Below are positions 27,015 through 35,171 of a stretch of 64,000 nt of DNA, piece by piece. Every line of letters starts with the position of its first letter. The first letter of the stretch is position 1. The notes below the pieces were generated by a model. The model had not been told where the DNA came from and made no database searches. It saw only the letters and a program-made list of their open reading frames with translations. A program made the translations under genes and the position numbers. This stretch comes from Paenibacillus eucommiae (lineage in GTDB: Bacteria; Bacillota; Bacilli; Paenibacillales; NBRC-103111), in NCBI RefSeq assembly GCF_017874215.1, contig NZ_JAGGLB010000003.1, positions 434,001-498,000 on the forward strand, written 5' to 3'.

Positions 27015-27119
27015 CTGCGATTCCTCCAAGCTTCCATATTAGATATAAATGCAATATAGTTGTCCGCCGCTTGAACCTTATCATACATGTTAACACAGGT
27101 TCTTGACAATTTTAAATTT

Positions 27120-27418
27120 ATGAGGAACCTTGCGACGTCCTTCGAGGTACGTGTTCGAACTTGGATGCGTTATGGAGGGAATGGATGTGGGCTCCAGCCG
27201 CTGTTAAAGATTTGTTCCCTTGAATGGTGTGATGTGGAGGTAGGAACAAATCTTTAAATGCGGACGCTAACGCTCTTCCATCCACACCCATCCCCTCTTA
27301 CAGCTACAATCGCATGAACACCACAGTCAAATGGACAGCCAGCAAGGCTTTTTCTCTTGGCTGGAGGAAATTATTGGCGGGTGCAAGACGCTGGCGCTGG
27401 GGATGAAGAACGCCCCCT
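27120..27418 (+). repeat. Dispersed intergenic element, copy 4
   Basis: Complete copy: GACGTCCTTCGAGGTACGTG, then a palindrome with GTGGGCTCCAGCCGCTGTTA and GGAACAAATCTTTAAATGCG, then CAGCTACAATCGC, AAATGGACAGCCAGCAAGG and a GGCTGGAGG tail ending GGGGATGAAGAACG. It is followed 33 bases later by two copies of the TTTAACGATG palindrome, exactly as for copy 5. Confidence 0.88.
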
Positions 27419-27450
27419 GCCAAAGCGTGGAACTAAGAAGGATCTACTAC

Positions 27451-27525
27451 TTTAGCGATGTTTTTCATCGTTAAAAGCACCAGTCGTCTCCTCAAACTTA
27501 CTTTAACGATGAAAAACATCGTTAA
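27451..27525. repeat. Pair of TTTAACGATG/CATCGTTAAA palindromes
   Basis: Two near-perfect 24-25-bp palindromes with an A5/T5 centre lie at 27451-27475 and 27502-27525, 51 bases start to start. The spacer (AGCACCAGTCGTCTCCTC) is nearly the same as between the first two copies at 40218. Each could form a hairpin or bind a dimeric protein. Confidence 0.85.
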
Positions 27526-27534
27526 GTCAAATTG

Positions 27535-27562
27535 AAAAAAGCCCCAAATGAATTGGGACTTT
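27535..27562 (-). terminator. Terminator of the NlpC/P60 gene
   Basis: Minus strand AGTCCCAATTC/GATTTGGGGC-type stem (GTCCCAAT and ATTTGGGGC) followed by TTTTTT, 30 bases after the stop codon. Confidence 0.8.
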
Positions 27563-27591
27563 GTCTTTTAGTTTGCTTCTCGTTATTATAT

Positions 27592-28098
27592 TTAAAGCAC
27601 TCGACGGGCTGTGCTGTAATGATTTTTCCACCAGCCTGAATTCATATTGGAGATAGTCACACCAGGTTTACCGTAAGTGTGAAGAATTTTACCGTTCCCT
27701 AAATAAATGGCTACATGATGAATGGGAGAATAGAAGAATACCAGATCGCCCGGCTTCAGTTGACTTTTTGGCACATACTTCCCAGCTTTAGATTGTTGCT
27801 TGGAAGTACGCGGCAAAGAAACACCATGTTGTTTATATACATATTGCGTAAAAGATGAGCAATCAAATGCATTCGTACGTCCTGACTTTGCTCCAAACAC
27901 GTAGCGAACTCCCATAAAGCGCTTTCCTGTCTGAATGATCTTAGCAGCTTTAGTTGTGGCCGATACTGTAGCTGCATATGCTGTATGAGTTGGTTGTAAT
28001 AAAGATGCTGGAGAAATCAGCGACAGACTTAGAAGAGAGATCCCAACGGCTGTTCCAACTACAGTTTTTGCAAAACGGTGTTTTTTGGTGATGTTCAT
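27592..28098 (-). CDS. Secreted NlpC/P60 peptidoglycan endopeptidase
   Basis: 168 residues: signal peptide (about 1-42, ending AYAA) and one NlpC/P60 domain with catalytic Cys in FDCSSFTQY, His in HHVAIYLG and a third His in ILHTYG. There are no SH3 or LysM binding modules, so it is a minimal cell-wall D,L-endopeptidase. AAGGAGG precedes the ATG. Monocistronic with its own terminator. Confidence 0.93.
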   Translation of the reverse strand: MNITKKHRFAKTVVGTAVGISLLSLSLISPASLLQPTHTAYAATVSATTKAAKIIQTGKRFMGVRYVFGAKSGRTNAFDCSSFTQYVYKQHGVSLPRTSKQQSKAGKYVPKSQLKPGDLVFFYSPIHHVAIYLGNGKILHTYGKPGVTISNMNSGWWKNHYSTARRVL

Positions 28099-28221
28099 AA
28101 CATCCTCCTTCTTGTTCTTGGTGTAGGTTAATCACCTAGGGAAACTATAACATACGAAAATTTCCCATAAATTACTAGATAAGAGAGAAAGATAGAGTAT
28201 TCCTCATTTATACCACAAACA

Positions 28222-28252
28222 TGAAAAAACCATGAGAATTCTCTCATGGTTA
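28222..28252 (-). terminator. Terminator of the SpoIIP-like operon
   Basis: Minus strand AACCATGAGAGAATTCTCAT...GGTTTTTTC: stem AACCATGAGA/TCTCATGGTT with a T-run, about 70 bases after the stop of the small membrane gene. Confidence 0.8.
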
Positions 28253-28321
28253 CCTTATTGACAATGAACAGGGTTATTTTCAATTAAAAAACCTGTTTCA
28301 GGTTCATAAAATTTCTCATAA

Positions 28322-28582
28322 CTAAACCAATGAACGAATGATTATAAAAGCAATAAGTCCTATCAGCGCAAGACTTAGGACAATAGTCGTAACTCTTGCC
28401 GCTGTACGGGAAGCTTTAAACAATTTATTGCGGAATGAACCTTCTTCAGCCGTAATATCGAATTTGACTAGGATAAAAGGAAATAGAAGTACGACAAATA
28501 GGAAAAATAAAATTTTAGGAGCAATTAGGTGAATAAGCACATGAACAAGGAAAAAATCGATTATACTTTTAAACGTATCCAT
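28322..28582 (-). CDS. Small two-segment membrane protein downstream of the spoIIP-like gene
   Basis: An 86-residue protein with hydrophobic segments at about 14-38 and 63-84 joined by a charged loop. TTGGGGC lies upstream of the ATG. It follows the SpoIIP-like gene by 21 bases and ends the transcription unit, so it may be a partner for that hydrolase. I do not recognise the family. Confidence 0.65.
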   Translation of the reverse strand: MDTFKSIIDFFLVHVLIHLIAPKILFFLFVVLLFPFILVKFDITAEEGSFRNKLFKASRTAARVTTIVLSLALIGLIAFIIIRSLV

Positions 28583-28603
28583 ATTGTTGCCCCAATCAAA
28601 TAG

Positions 28604-29788
28604 TTACAAAACAGAATTAACCTCTGTTATATTTTTTTTGCTTTTGTAAAAATCAGAAATCACATCCGATAAGGCATCTATGGTCCGGTATGATTCTTCA
28701 AGCGTATTATTAACGCCGCCAACTTCAATAATCATACTATTGATGGACAAATCCTGGTTGTAGACACCATTCCCCTGTGAGTGATCCTTCGCAAAGATAC
28801 CTTTTGACAATCCAGGATACTTTTTATTGAGTATATCAATGAATTCTTTCGCAAATTCAGTGTTCTCTTTCCATTTTGGATTTTCTGCACCAATAATTAT
28901 GTACAATTGTGCATAATCTTTTCCATTAATTATTGTTGTAGTTGCTTTCCGTGGCCCTGAATCACGATGGATATCAAACAAATATTTGATTTCTTTATTT
29001 ACAATCATGGCTTCTTTCACATTTTTTCTTGAATAAAGATAGGATTCTGTTGTCTTGAAATCCTTCCCATAAACAACCTGATAATCTGTCGAATCATGAA
29101 GACTTTTAATGCCATAATCACTTAATTGTTTGGCTAATCTATCTCCTAATAAAGTGACATTCTTTTCTTTATCAAAGGCAAGAAATTCTTTTGTTATGTG
29201 GGGTAATTCCGGTAACCATGATTCACGATTATGAGAGTGATAGATGAGTATCTCCGCTTCTGCATGATTGATATCTACCGGTGTTTTAGTTTCATTGTCT
29301 GTTGGATTTACTGGTGGAATATCATGGCTATCCGGCGTTTCCGTTGCAGTCTCTTCAGGCTCGATATTGGCAGGCGGATTGCTCTCTGCAAAGTTTCGCT
29401 CATCATTTCCGGGATAGTCAATTCTTTCATCTCCATAATCTCCTGGATGAAGCAGGGTTGCATTATTTATTTTCATTTCTGGAATGATACCTGCCATCAG
29501 AGTTTTTTTATCCTTGAGATCCACATTCAGTAAAAACTTCAGCATAAAATTCGCTATATTTTTCCCTTCAAAGGCATGTGTTTCCGTTTGATATAGTGGA
29601 ATTTCCAAACTTAGGACACTACTGAAGATCTGGGTAGGGATGTTAGCTGCTTTACCCGTCGGTATTTTATAGGCCGGGTTAAAAGCGGCTAAGGCTGCGC
29701 CTAACAAAACTGTAGATAGGAAGGTTATAAGCATTATCATGAGAAAAGTCCGAAATAGTTGAATAAATCCAGCACCATCAATCTTCAT
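28604..29788 (-). CDS. SpoIIP-family cell-wall hydrolase
   Basis: A 394-residue membrane-anchored amidase/endopeptidase of the stage II sporulation protein P family, which degrades septal peptidoglycan during engulfment. One N-terminal transmembrane helix (about 12-35), an acidic Pro-rich linker (about 120-180), then IYHSHNRESWLP, FDIHRDSGPRKATTTII and the C-terminal SMIIEVGGVNNTLEE. The zinc-ligand His and Glu residues are conserved. It has no gpr neighbour as the main spoIIP usually does, and is probably a paralogue. Translation may be coupled to a 7-codon leader (29785-29808). Confidence 0.9.
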   Translation of the reverse strand: MKIDGAGFIQLFRTFLMIMLITFLSTVLLGAALAAFNPAYKIPTGKAANIPTQIFSSVLSLEIPLYQTETHAFEGKNIANFMLKFLLNVDLKDKKTLMAGIIPEMKINNATLLHPGDYGDERIDYPGNDERNFAESNPPANIEPEETATETPDSHDIPPVNPTDNETKTPVDINHAEAEILIYHSHNRESWLPELPHITKEFLAFDKEKNVTLLGDRLAKQLSDYGIKSLHDSTDYQVVYGKDFKTTESYLYSRKNVKEAMIVNKEIKYLFDIHRDSGPRKATTTIINGKDYAQLYIIIGAENPKWKENTEFAKEFIDILNKKYPGLSKGIFAKDHSQGNGVYNQDLSINSMIIEVGGVNNTLEESYRTIDALSDVISDFYKSKKNITEVNSVL

Positions 29789-29808
29789 AATTTTAGTCTC
29801 ATGAGCAT
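29785..29808 (-). CDS. Possible 7-residue leader peptide overlapping the spoIIP-like start
   Basis: GGGAGAGG, 5 bases, ATG, then codons for MLMRLKL and TGA, the TGA overlapping the ATG of the SpoIIP-like gene (ATGA). The main gene itself has no good ribosome site, so re-initiation after this peptide could drive its translation. Short and unsupported by homology. Confidence 0.35.
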   Translation of the reverse strand: MLMRLKL

Positions 29809-29962
29809 AGGATCCTCTCCCTTAATAGTTACTAGGATCTTATGCTATTAATCTGCCAATTATGCATTACTATAGTTCCAAGTAACAAGACGATATACTT
29901 GTTTGCTAGAGTGTATGTTAGCGCGTTTGCTAGAACTTTTGCTTGAGCTCTTCTTATCCTAT

Positions 29963-30679
29963 CTATCTTCTCCCTCTTATCCGTGCTATATATGTAAGTA
30001 CAAAGGCTATGCACAGTAGGAACGCAAGCTGCAATACGGAGCCAAATCGCAAAATATTATACGAATAAGCTACTAGATAAACATCCTCCTGATTAGGATA
30101 AATGGCTGGGATCCGTTCTATCTTCGTTGTAACAGCAATGGAGTCATCTTGTGGAAAGCCCTCCGAATCTATCGTTTTGTATATTATAGGCGATGAGGAA
30201 TGTGTCCCCCGTGTAATAACAACATCCTTGATCACCTTCTCTTCTATAGCACGATCAACTTCCTTTTTTAAAGCGTCCATATCAGGCTGTTCATTCATAA
30301 AAAGTGCACCCGATACGCCATTGTAAAAAACCTCTCTTTCGTGCTGATTGAGCTGCTTTACTCCCCAGGCCGTGATGGCTAACAAGATTATGGTAGATAG
30401 AATAACGATTGCCGAAATCATCTGTTTGCTCTTCGCTTTCACGACAGACACTTGCGTATCTAGGCGATCATCAAAACGATCAGCAAAAATTTCTTCTTCT
30501 TGACCAAAGTTCTCTATTGCTTCTTCAATGGCTTGATTATCAGTAAGGCCTCTTTGCTTAGCCTCTTCGATATATGCATAGAGATGAGTTCTCATTTCTT
30601 CCTTCATATCCTTTATTTCTCGTGGATCTAACCCCGAATCCTGATATAAACGATTAAGGAAATCATCTATTCTTTTCAT
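29963..30679 (-). CDS. PadR-coupled membrane protein with HAAS/permease-prefix-like N-terminus
   Basis: 238 residues. The N-terminal helical part (DDFLNRLYQDSGLDPREIKDMKEEMRTHL...AIEEAIENFG) is the HAAS/DUF1700-like domain common to membrane proteins paired with PadR regulators. Two transmembrane helices (about 90-108 and 213-232) flank an extracytoplasmic domain of about 100 residues. It overlaps the PadR gene by 17 bases. Such proteins are thought to act as membrane partners of the regulator; the signal is unknown. Confidence 0.75.
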   Translation of the reverse strand: MKRIDDFLNRLYQDSGLDPREIKDMKEEMRTHLYAYIEEAKQRGLTDNQAIEEAIENFGQEEEIFADRFDDRLDTQVSVVKAKSKQMISAIVILSTIILLAITAWGVKQLNQHEREVFYNGVSGALFMNEQPDMDALKKEVDRAIEEKVIKDVVITRGTHSSSPIIYKTIDSEGFPQDDSIAVTTKIERIPAIYPNQEDVYLVAYSYNILRFGSVLQLAFLLCIAFVLTYIARIRGRR

Positions 30680-31010
30680 TACTCTTCACCTCGAGAAAAG
30701 ATTCTAAAATCTGTTTCAGTACAAGCCATTCACTTTGACTGCTTACATACGTATCAACGCCTTCCGGTGTAATCCGGTAATATTTCCTGCGGGCAGCGCC
30801 TTCCGATTCACTCCAGTATCCTTCAATTAATTGTTTTTGCTCCAATCTCTTAAGCGCAGGATATAAGGTTCCTTCTTTTAAAACAAATAAATTGCCGCTT
30901 ACTTCCTTCATTTTCTTGCTCATTTCATACCCGTACAGATCATCAGTCTTAAGTAAGCTAAGAATAATTAAATCTATATATCCTTTCAGCCATTCCTTCC
31001 GTATTTTCAA
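30663..31010 (-). CDS. PadR-family transcriptional regulator
   Basis: A winged-helix PadR protein, about 115 residues with the TTG start at 31010 (GAGGGG 9 bases upstream); ATG 31019 directly abuts that site and is less likely. ILSLLKTDDLYGYEMSKKM, LKEGTLYPALKRLEQKQLIEGYW and RKYYRITPEG are the family signature. It is translationally coupled to the HAAS-type membrane protein, and a palindrome in its own leader suggests autorepression. Confidence 0.9.
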   Translation of the reverse strand: MKIRKEWLKGYIDLIILSLLKTDDLYGYEMSKKMKEVSGNLFVLKEGTLYPALKRLEQKQLIEGYWSESEGAARRKYYRITPEGVDTYVSSQSEWLVLKQILESFLEVKSNEKNR

Positions 31011-31041
31011 ATACCTCATCCCCTCGAAAGTATGGTAACAC

Positions 31042-31053
31042 ACAATATATTGT
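31042..31053. promoter_or_regulatory. Palindrome upstream of the padR gene
   Basis: ACAATATATTGT, perfectly symmetrical, 23-34 bases before the padR coding start, in AT-rich promoter-like DNA. A plausible autoregulatory PadR operator. Confidence 0.4.
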
Positions 31054-31280
31054 ATTACAAGGTATTGATAAATGAGAAGCATTTTTAGTAGATATATATA
31101 CCTATGTTATTAAGCAATCAATAATGTCATTCTTATTCACTTATAGACCTACGTCCTACTTATCAACCAAAACAGGTCATAAGTATCGTGTCTGGCTATT
31201 ACTACAGTACCTGGAAATATTTTGGAAAGTGAAGTATCCTGTTAGGGTTCATAATCCACAGCCAAAGGAGGATATTAATT

Positions 31281-32555
31281 TTGTATAAACCGCAAGTGTT
31301 TGAAAAAGTTAACGTACTTCAGATAGGCTTTATGCTGCTGTTGATCATGTGCGTTATCGGCGTTTCTCCGGGTAAGGCCACAGCTGCAGCCGCGCCACCC
31401 CCTATTAAAGTTTTTGTCGATGTCACTCCAATCCAATTTGAGGTGGACCCGCTGCTTAAGCAAGGTACGACGCTCGTCCCCTTCCGTCCGCTGTTCGAAG
31501 CTATGGGCATGGAGGTAGAATGGAACAGTGAACAGCGTCTCGTCACAGGCACTAAGACTGGGCTGGACATTACCCTGAAAATAGACAATATCAATGCGAC
31601 CATCAATGGTAAAACGGCGGTGCTTAGCCAAGCTCCAACGATCATTTCCGGCAATACGATGGTGCCGCTGCGTTTTATAGGCGAGGCAACAGGAGCTGTC
31701 GTAGCTTGGGATGGGCCGAATCGGGAAATTACGATTTTCACCGAAAAGTTCTGGCAAGGGCTTGGCATCACTAAAGCAGAGCTAGAAAAAAGGCTGGAGG
31801 GATTTCTGACTACAGATACACCAGCTGCCCCCAAGGAGGATAAACCCGCATCTCCAAAACCTGATGTATCCAAAGGCAGCGGCGAGTATGCCCCCTCCTC
31901 GACAAGCACTGTCGATCTGAGTAAGCTCCTGGGCATGTATTATGGCTTCAGAGACGATCTGGGGGGGAGTGAATGTGGAGGTATTTGTTGGGACTTCTAT
32001 ACCTTCCTTCCCGGAAATAAGGTAATTATAGGCGAGTCTCCTCACGGGGGACCTGATACGCTCGACTGTACACAGGATGCGTGCAGCCCCTATACGATTT
32101 CCAATGGGACGATGAAGCTTGACAATGGGGATACCTTTGCCATTGCAAAGTCTGACAAAGGTAAATTAATGATAGACGAGGTTAGCCTGGAACCCGTTAA
32201 ACCGGCTGCTAAAGGGTTAATGCTTGAAGGGAAATACAAATATCAAGGATACTCTGGTTTAATAGGCATCGATCCTTATTCGTCTTCCTGGACTGAGTAC
32301 ATTACGTTCAATAAGAATGGAGCCTTTGAAAGTAAAAACCTTTCACTTTCCAGTCTCCAAGGCGGTTCGTCGTCAACAAACGCGACTAAAAAAGAGAGTT
32401 CAACAGGCACGTATGTAATTGAAGGCAATACCATAGTTTTAACCTTCAAGGATGGAACCACTCAGTCTCTGCTCTTCTTCATTCATGAAAATACTAAACG
32501 GGGACCTTTGGAGGACATCCAAATTGGTGATCGTAACTTTTATATAGATAAATAA
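31281..32555 (+). CDS. Secreted protein with copper-amine-oxidase-N (stalk) repeats
   Basis: 424 residues. Signal peptide (about 1-38), then two copies of the Cu_amine_oxidN1 motif (LVPFRPLFEAMGMEVEWNSE, MVPLRFIGEATGAVVAWDG) that typically attach proteins to the Paenibacillus cell surface. After a Pro/Lys/Ser linker (about 175-205) comes a unique C-terminal domain with four cysteines (ECGGIC and CTQDAC) and a lipocalin-like strand pattern. TTG start after AAGGAGG. Not a copper enzyme; this domain name is historical. Function unknown. Confidence 0.85.
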   Translation: MYKPQVFEKVNVLQIGFMLLLIMCVIGVSPGKATAAAAPPPIKVFVDVTPIQFEVDPLLKQGTTLVPFRPLFEAMGMEVEWNSEQRLVTGTKTGLDITLKIDNINATINGKTAVLSQAPTIISGNTMVPLRFIGEATGAVVAWDGPNREITIFTEKFWQGLGITKAELEKRLEGFLTTDTPAAPKEDKPASPKPDVSKGSGEYAPSSTSTVDLSKLLGMYYGFRDDLGGSECGGICWDFYTFLPGNKVIIGESPHGGPDTLDCTQDACSPYTISNGTMKLDNGDTFAIAKSDKGKLMIDEVSLEPVKPAAKGLMLEGKYKYQGYSGLIGIDPYSSSWTEYITFNKNGAFESKNLSLSSLQGGSSSTNATKKESSTGTYVIEGNTIVLTFKDGTTQSLLFFIHENTKRGPLEDIQIGDRNFYIDK

Positions 32556-32573
32556 TCGATTCTTATGCACCTA

Positions 32574-32605
32574 AAGGCTGCACTCATTTAATTGGGTGCA
32601 GCCTT
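32574..32605. terminator. Bidirectional terminator
   Basis: AAGGCTGCACTCA and TGGGTGCAGCCTT arms between the converging surface-protein and GerB genes. Confidence 0.8.
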
Positions 32606-33693
32606 CAGGTTCTAATCAATCTTTTGATGGATGCAATCGCGTAGACAAAAAGTGGAAACAAGAAAAAACCAGTTAGTATATACAGGGTTCCCGAGTTCGA
32701 AACAAATTCTGCGAGTGTCCGGAAATCATTGACAGACCAAAATGACATCAAAAGGATAAGAAAGGCAAGTGGAAACACAAAAACACGTGCGGCATGGTTG
32801 AACTCAAAGGTTTGAGATAAACCTATATAAACGGCATAGAAATGAACGCTGATCTTGATAAATTCACCAAGCACCCAGACCATCATCACCACAGACTCAA
32901 CATGTTCAAAGAAGTTCGCCAAACGAATGTAACGAGCGGCCATAAACACGGGGTAATTGTAAAATGAGGTACTGTCACCTAAAAGCATAAATACAGATAT
33001 ATTAACCACAAACATTAAGATGGCAATACCTGTGACGCAAATAATGCCCCATTTCATAATGGCTTGTTCATCTTTTACATGTGGTAAAATGTAGATAACC
33101 ACCATAAGCTGACAAAACCAGCCGCTCATAATAACAGAACCCTTCATTAGCGGTGTGATCCCTTTTTCGAATATCGGTAATATTTCCGTTGGATGTAATT
33201 CTTTTAAGAGCATAACAAAAATCAGGAGTGCGGAAACAGTAATGATCGGAATGAACAACTGCCCGCATCTCGCAAGAACCTCGATCCCTTCTTTCACAAC
33301 CCAGCAGGTTAAAAGCAGCATCGCGCCCAAAATGACGACAACCGGTGTTTTGAAAAAAAAGTTATTCACCATAAATGCGCCATAATCGCTCGTAACGATC
33401 GACAGTATATGTATTTGAAAGCATAGAAACAACAAATTGAGTATTTTACCAATTGGTTTGTTAAAGACGGTTTCCAGTAATTTGATAAACGTGCCATCCG
33501 GAGAAAGACGATATAGCTGTACAGCCAGCCAAAAAACAAAATAGCCAAAAACGATACATATGAGAGGGGTCATCCACATGTCTTGTCCGGATATTCGAGT
33601 GGTAATCGAGGGCATAAGCAGCACAGAAGAGCCCAAAATGGACTGGAACATTAGAAAAGCCATTTGAAATGAAGATATTTTCCCCTTATCCAT
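32605..33693 (-). CDS. GerB-family germinant-receptor permease subunit (operon 3)
   Basis: A 362-residue APC-type membrane protein with KISSFQMAFLMFQSILGSSVLLMP at the start, ILPIFEKGITPLMKG in the middle and NFFEHVESVVMMVWVLGEFIKISV later, all GerB landmarks. I prefer ATG 33693 because GGGGG lies 5 bases upstream; ATG 33705 directly abuts AAGGA. It is the last gene of an A-C-D-B operon, 27 bases after the small D-type gene. Confidence 0.9.
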   Translation of the reverse strand: MDKGKISSFQMAFLMFQSILGSSVLLMPSITTRISGQDMWMTPLICIVFGYFVFWLAVQLYRLSPDGTFIKLLETVFNKPIGKILNLLFLCFQIHILSIVTSDYGAFMVNNFFFKTPVVVILGAMLLLTCWVVKEGIEVLARCGQLFIPIITVSALLIFVMLLKELHPTEILPIFEKGITPLMKGSVIMSGWFCQLMVVIYILPHVKDEQAIMKWGIICVTGIAILMFVVNISVFMLLGDSTSFYNYPVFMAARYIRLANFFEHVESVVMMVWVLGEFIKISVHFYAVYIGLSQTFEFNHAARVFVFPLAFLILLMSFWSVNDFRTLAEFVSNSGTLYILTGFFLFPLFVYAIASIKRLIRT

Positions 33694-33719
33694 AGGAACC
33701 CCCATTCCTTGCCCGAGTA

Positions 33720-33944
33720 TTAGGGCTTCAAATATTTACTTATCGGTTTATACAGTGTATTAACGAGTTCTGTGGGACCAGGCATATTTGGATTTCTGAG
33801 AAGCGCAATGAAGAGAAAACAACAAAAGCTGAGCAATAGGATATAAACTGCGATAGTGCGTCTGCCTTTTTTAAAATATCTCAGATCCTTCCATGCGAGA
33901 AGAGCAACCAGCACCCAAATTATACTCAAGGATATTCCATTCAA
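33720..33944 (-). CDS. Small membrane protein inside ger operon 3 (GerD-subunit-like)
   Basis: 74 residues with two transmembrane helices (about 4-20 and 31-48) and a short soluble tail. TTG start, AAAGGGAA upstream, one base after the stop of the C gene. Small two-helix D subunits are encoded in some Bacillus ger operons (for example gerKD and gerUD) and modulate receptor activity. The position and topology fit, though that kinship is by position rather than clear sequence match. Confidence 0.75.
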   Translation of the reverse strand: MNGISLSIIWVLVALLAWKDLRYFKKGRRTIAVYILLLSFCCFLFIALLRNPNMPGPTELVNTLYKPISKYLKP

Positions 33945-33945
33945 T

Positions 33946-35169
33946 TTAGTTTCCCTTTCTAATTACATTAGGTATCGTCTCATTCATAGTACCCGGCCGG
34001 ATAATATAAACTGTCGCTTGAACGTCGACTTCCATCTCAGCAAACTTGCTGCCCCAATCCAATTTTGCTTCCTTCCACTGCTCCTTATACTTTCTTCTAA
34101 ACATTTCGCCAAATCCAAATACATCAGCCTTCATTTGCTTTTGTATTTTTTTCAAGGCTCCTTCAATTCGCAGCTTAATCAACTCAGCAGATCCAATTTC
34201 TATTTTTTGCAGGTGCTCAGCATTCATCAAATCAAGAGATGATGTATTCTGGATCACATCTCCATCACATTTTATAGAAACGGTCATTTTCCACTTCCCT
34301 TCAGGAGTAATAAAGGGCTCCAGCTTGGTATTACTATTAGCCAGTCTGATGGAGGTAGTTCCAGTGGAACCCATATGCGATACATTAATCGTAGAAGCTT
34401 TGATTTTATTTGTTAGCCAGAATGCACCTCGTGTTAACTGATTATCCAGGCTGCCTATCATTTTTGCTTTTTTGAATATTGTCAATCCATGAAAATAAGG
34501 CATCTCTGTATTTCGGATGTAATTCTTATCAGCCATATCAGAAGCTTTGACAATATAGGGAAGAAAAAACGTTTGCTCAGGTGTTTCTACGATTTTTTCA
34601 ATCACCTGCTTTAAATCCACCTCTGTACTGACCTGTTTTTTGGACAATTCCCGCAGTGCTTCCATGGAACTCCGTTCCATTTGGGGAACTACCTTCATGA
34701 TCTCACTGGCTGTCCCTTCGGTGACGTATAGCGCCCCTCTCTCTCGCATACTGGAAAAGCGTAAAATAAAGTCCAAATCATCAGCAATACCAGCTTCCGC
34801 ACGCTGCTTGCCAAATACATATACGTCATTATGTCCCCAAAACAACCTTCTAGAAATACGTTCCTGAAGATGCGACATGGCATCTGCAAGAGAAATGCCT
34901 ACTGCACTGGTAACCAGCGTTTGACCACTGTTGGAGCCGTTTGAGTCTTTGCCCTCTTGTGTGTTTGCAGACTGGGTGCCGACTGCCGGAAGATAAATTT
35001 GCGCCGATAATTTGACCTGATTATGCTCTTCCTGATCGATCCCCGCAGCCATAACCAGCGCCATATCCGTTACTTCAGAGCGATCCCAACAACCTGAAAC
35101 TAACGGCAGCGTCAAAAAAATCAGGCAGAGCAAAGTGATTCTTTTACAACATGCATTTCTTGCAATCAT
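33946..35169 (-). CDS. Ger(x)C-family germinant-receptor lipoprotein (operon 3)
   Basis: A 407-residue lipoprotein with lipobox VSGC (Cys27) followed by WDRSEVTDMALVMAAGIDQE, the family start. Middle insert SANTQEGKDSNGSNSGQT is longer than in operons 1 and 2. The C-terminal KADVFGFGEMFRRKYKEQWK segment is typical. It begins 2 bases after the A gene, with a GGGGGAGTAGGG ribosome site in the end of that gene. Confidence 0.93.
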   Translation of the reverse strand: MIARNACCKRITLLCLIFLTLPLVSGCWDRSEVTDMALVMAAGIDQEEHNQVKLSAQIYLPAVGTQSANTQEGKDSNGSNSGQTLVTSAVGISLADAMSHLQERISRRLFWGHNDVYVFGKQRAEAGIADDLDFILRFSSMRERGALYVTEGTASEIMKVVPQMERSSMEALRELSKKQVSTEVDLKQVIEKIVETPEQTFFLPYIVKASDMADKNYIRNTEMPYFHGLTIFKKAKMIGSLDNQLTRGAFWLTNKIKASTINVSHMGSTGTTSIRLANSNTKLEPFITPEGKWKMTVSIKCDGDVIQNTSSLDLMNAEHLQKIEIGSAELIKLRIEGALKKIQKQMKADVFGFGEMFRRKYKEQWKEAKLDWGSKFAEMEVDVQATVYIIRPGTMNETIPNVIRKGN

Positions 35170-35171
35170 CC

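Noticed and set aside
31319..31936. Long minus-strand open frame inside the copper-amine-oxidase-N gene
   Set aside because: Antisense shadow of a gene with clear signal peptide and domains; the product looks like low-complexity Ser/Pro-rich nonsense.
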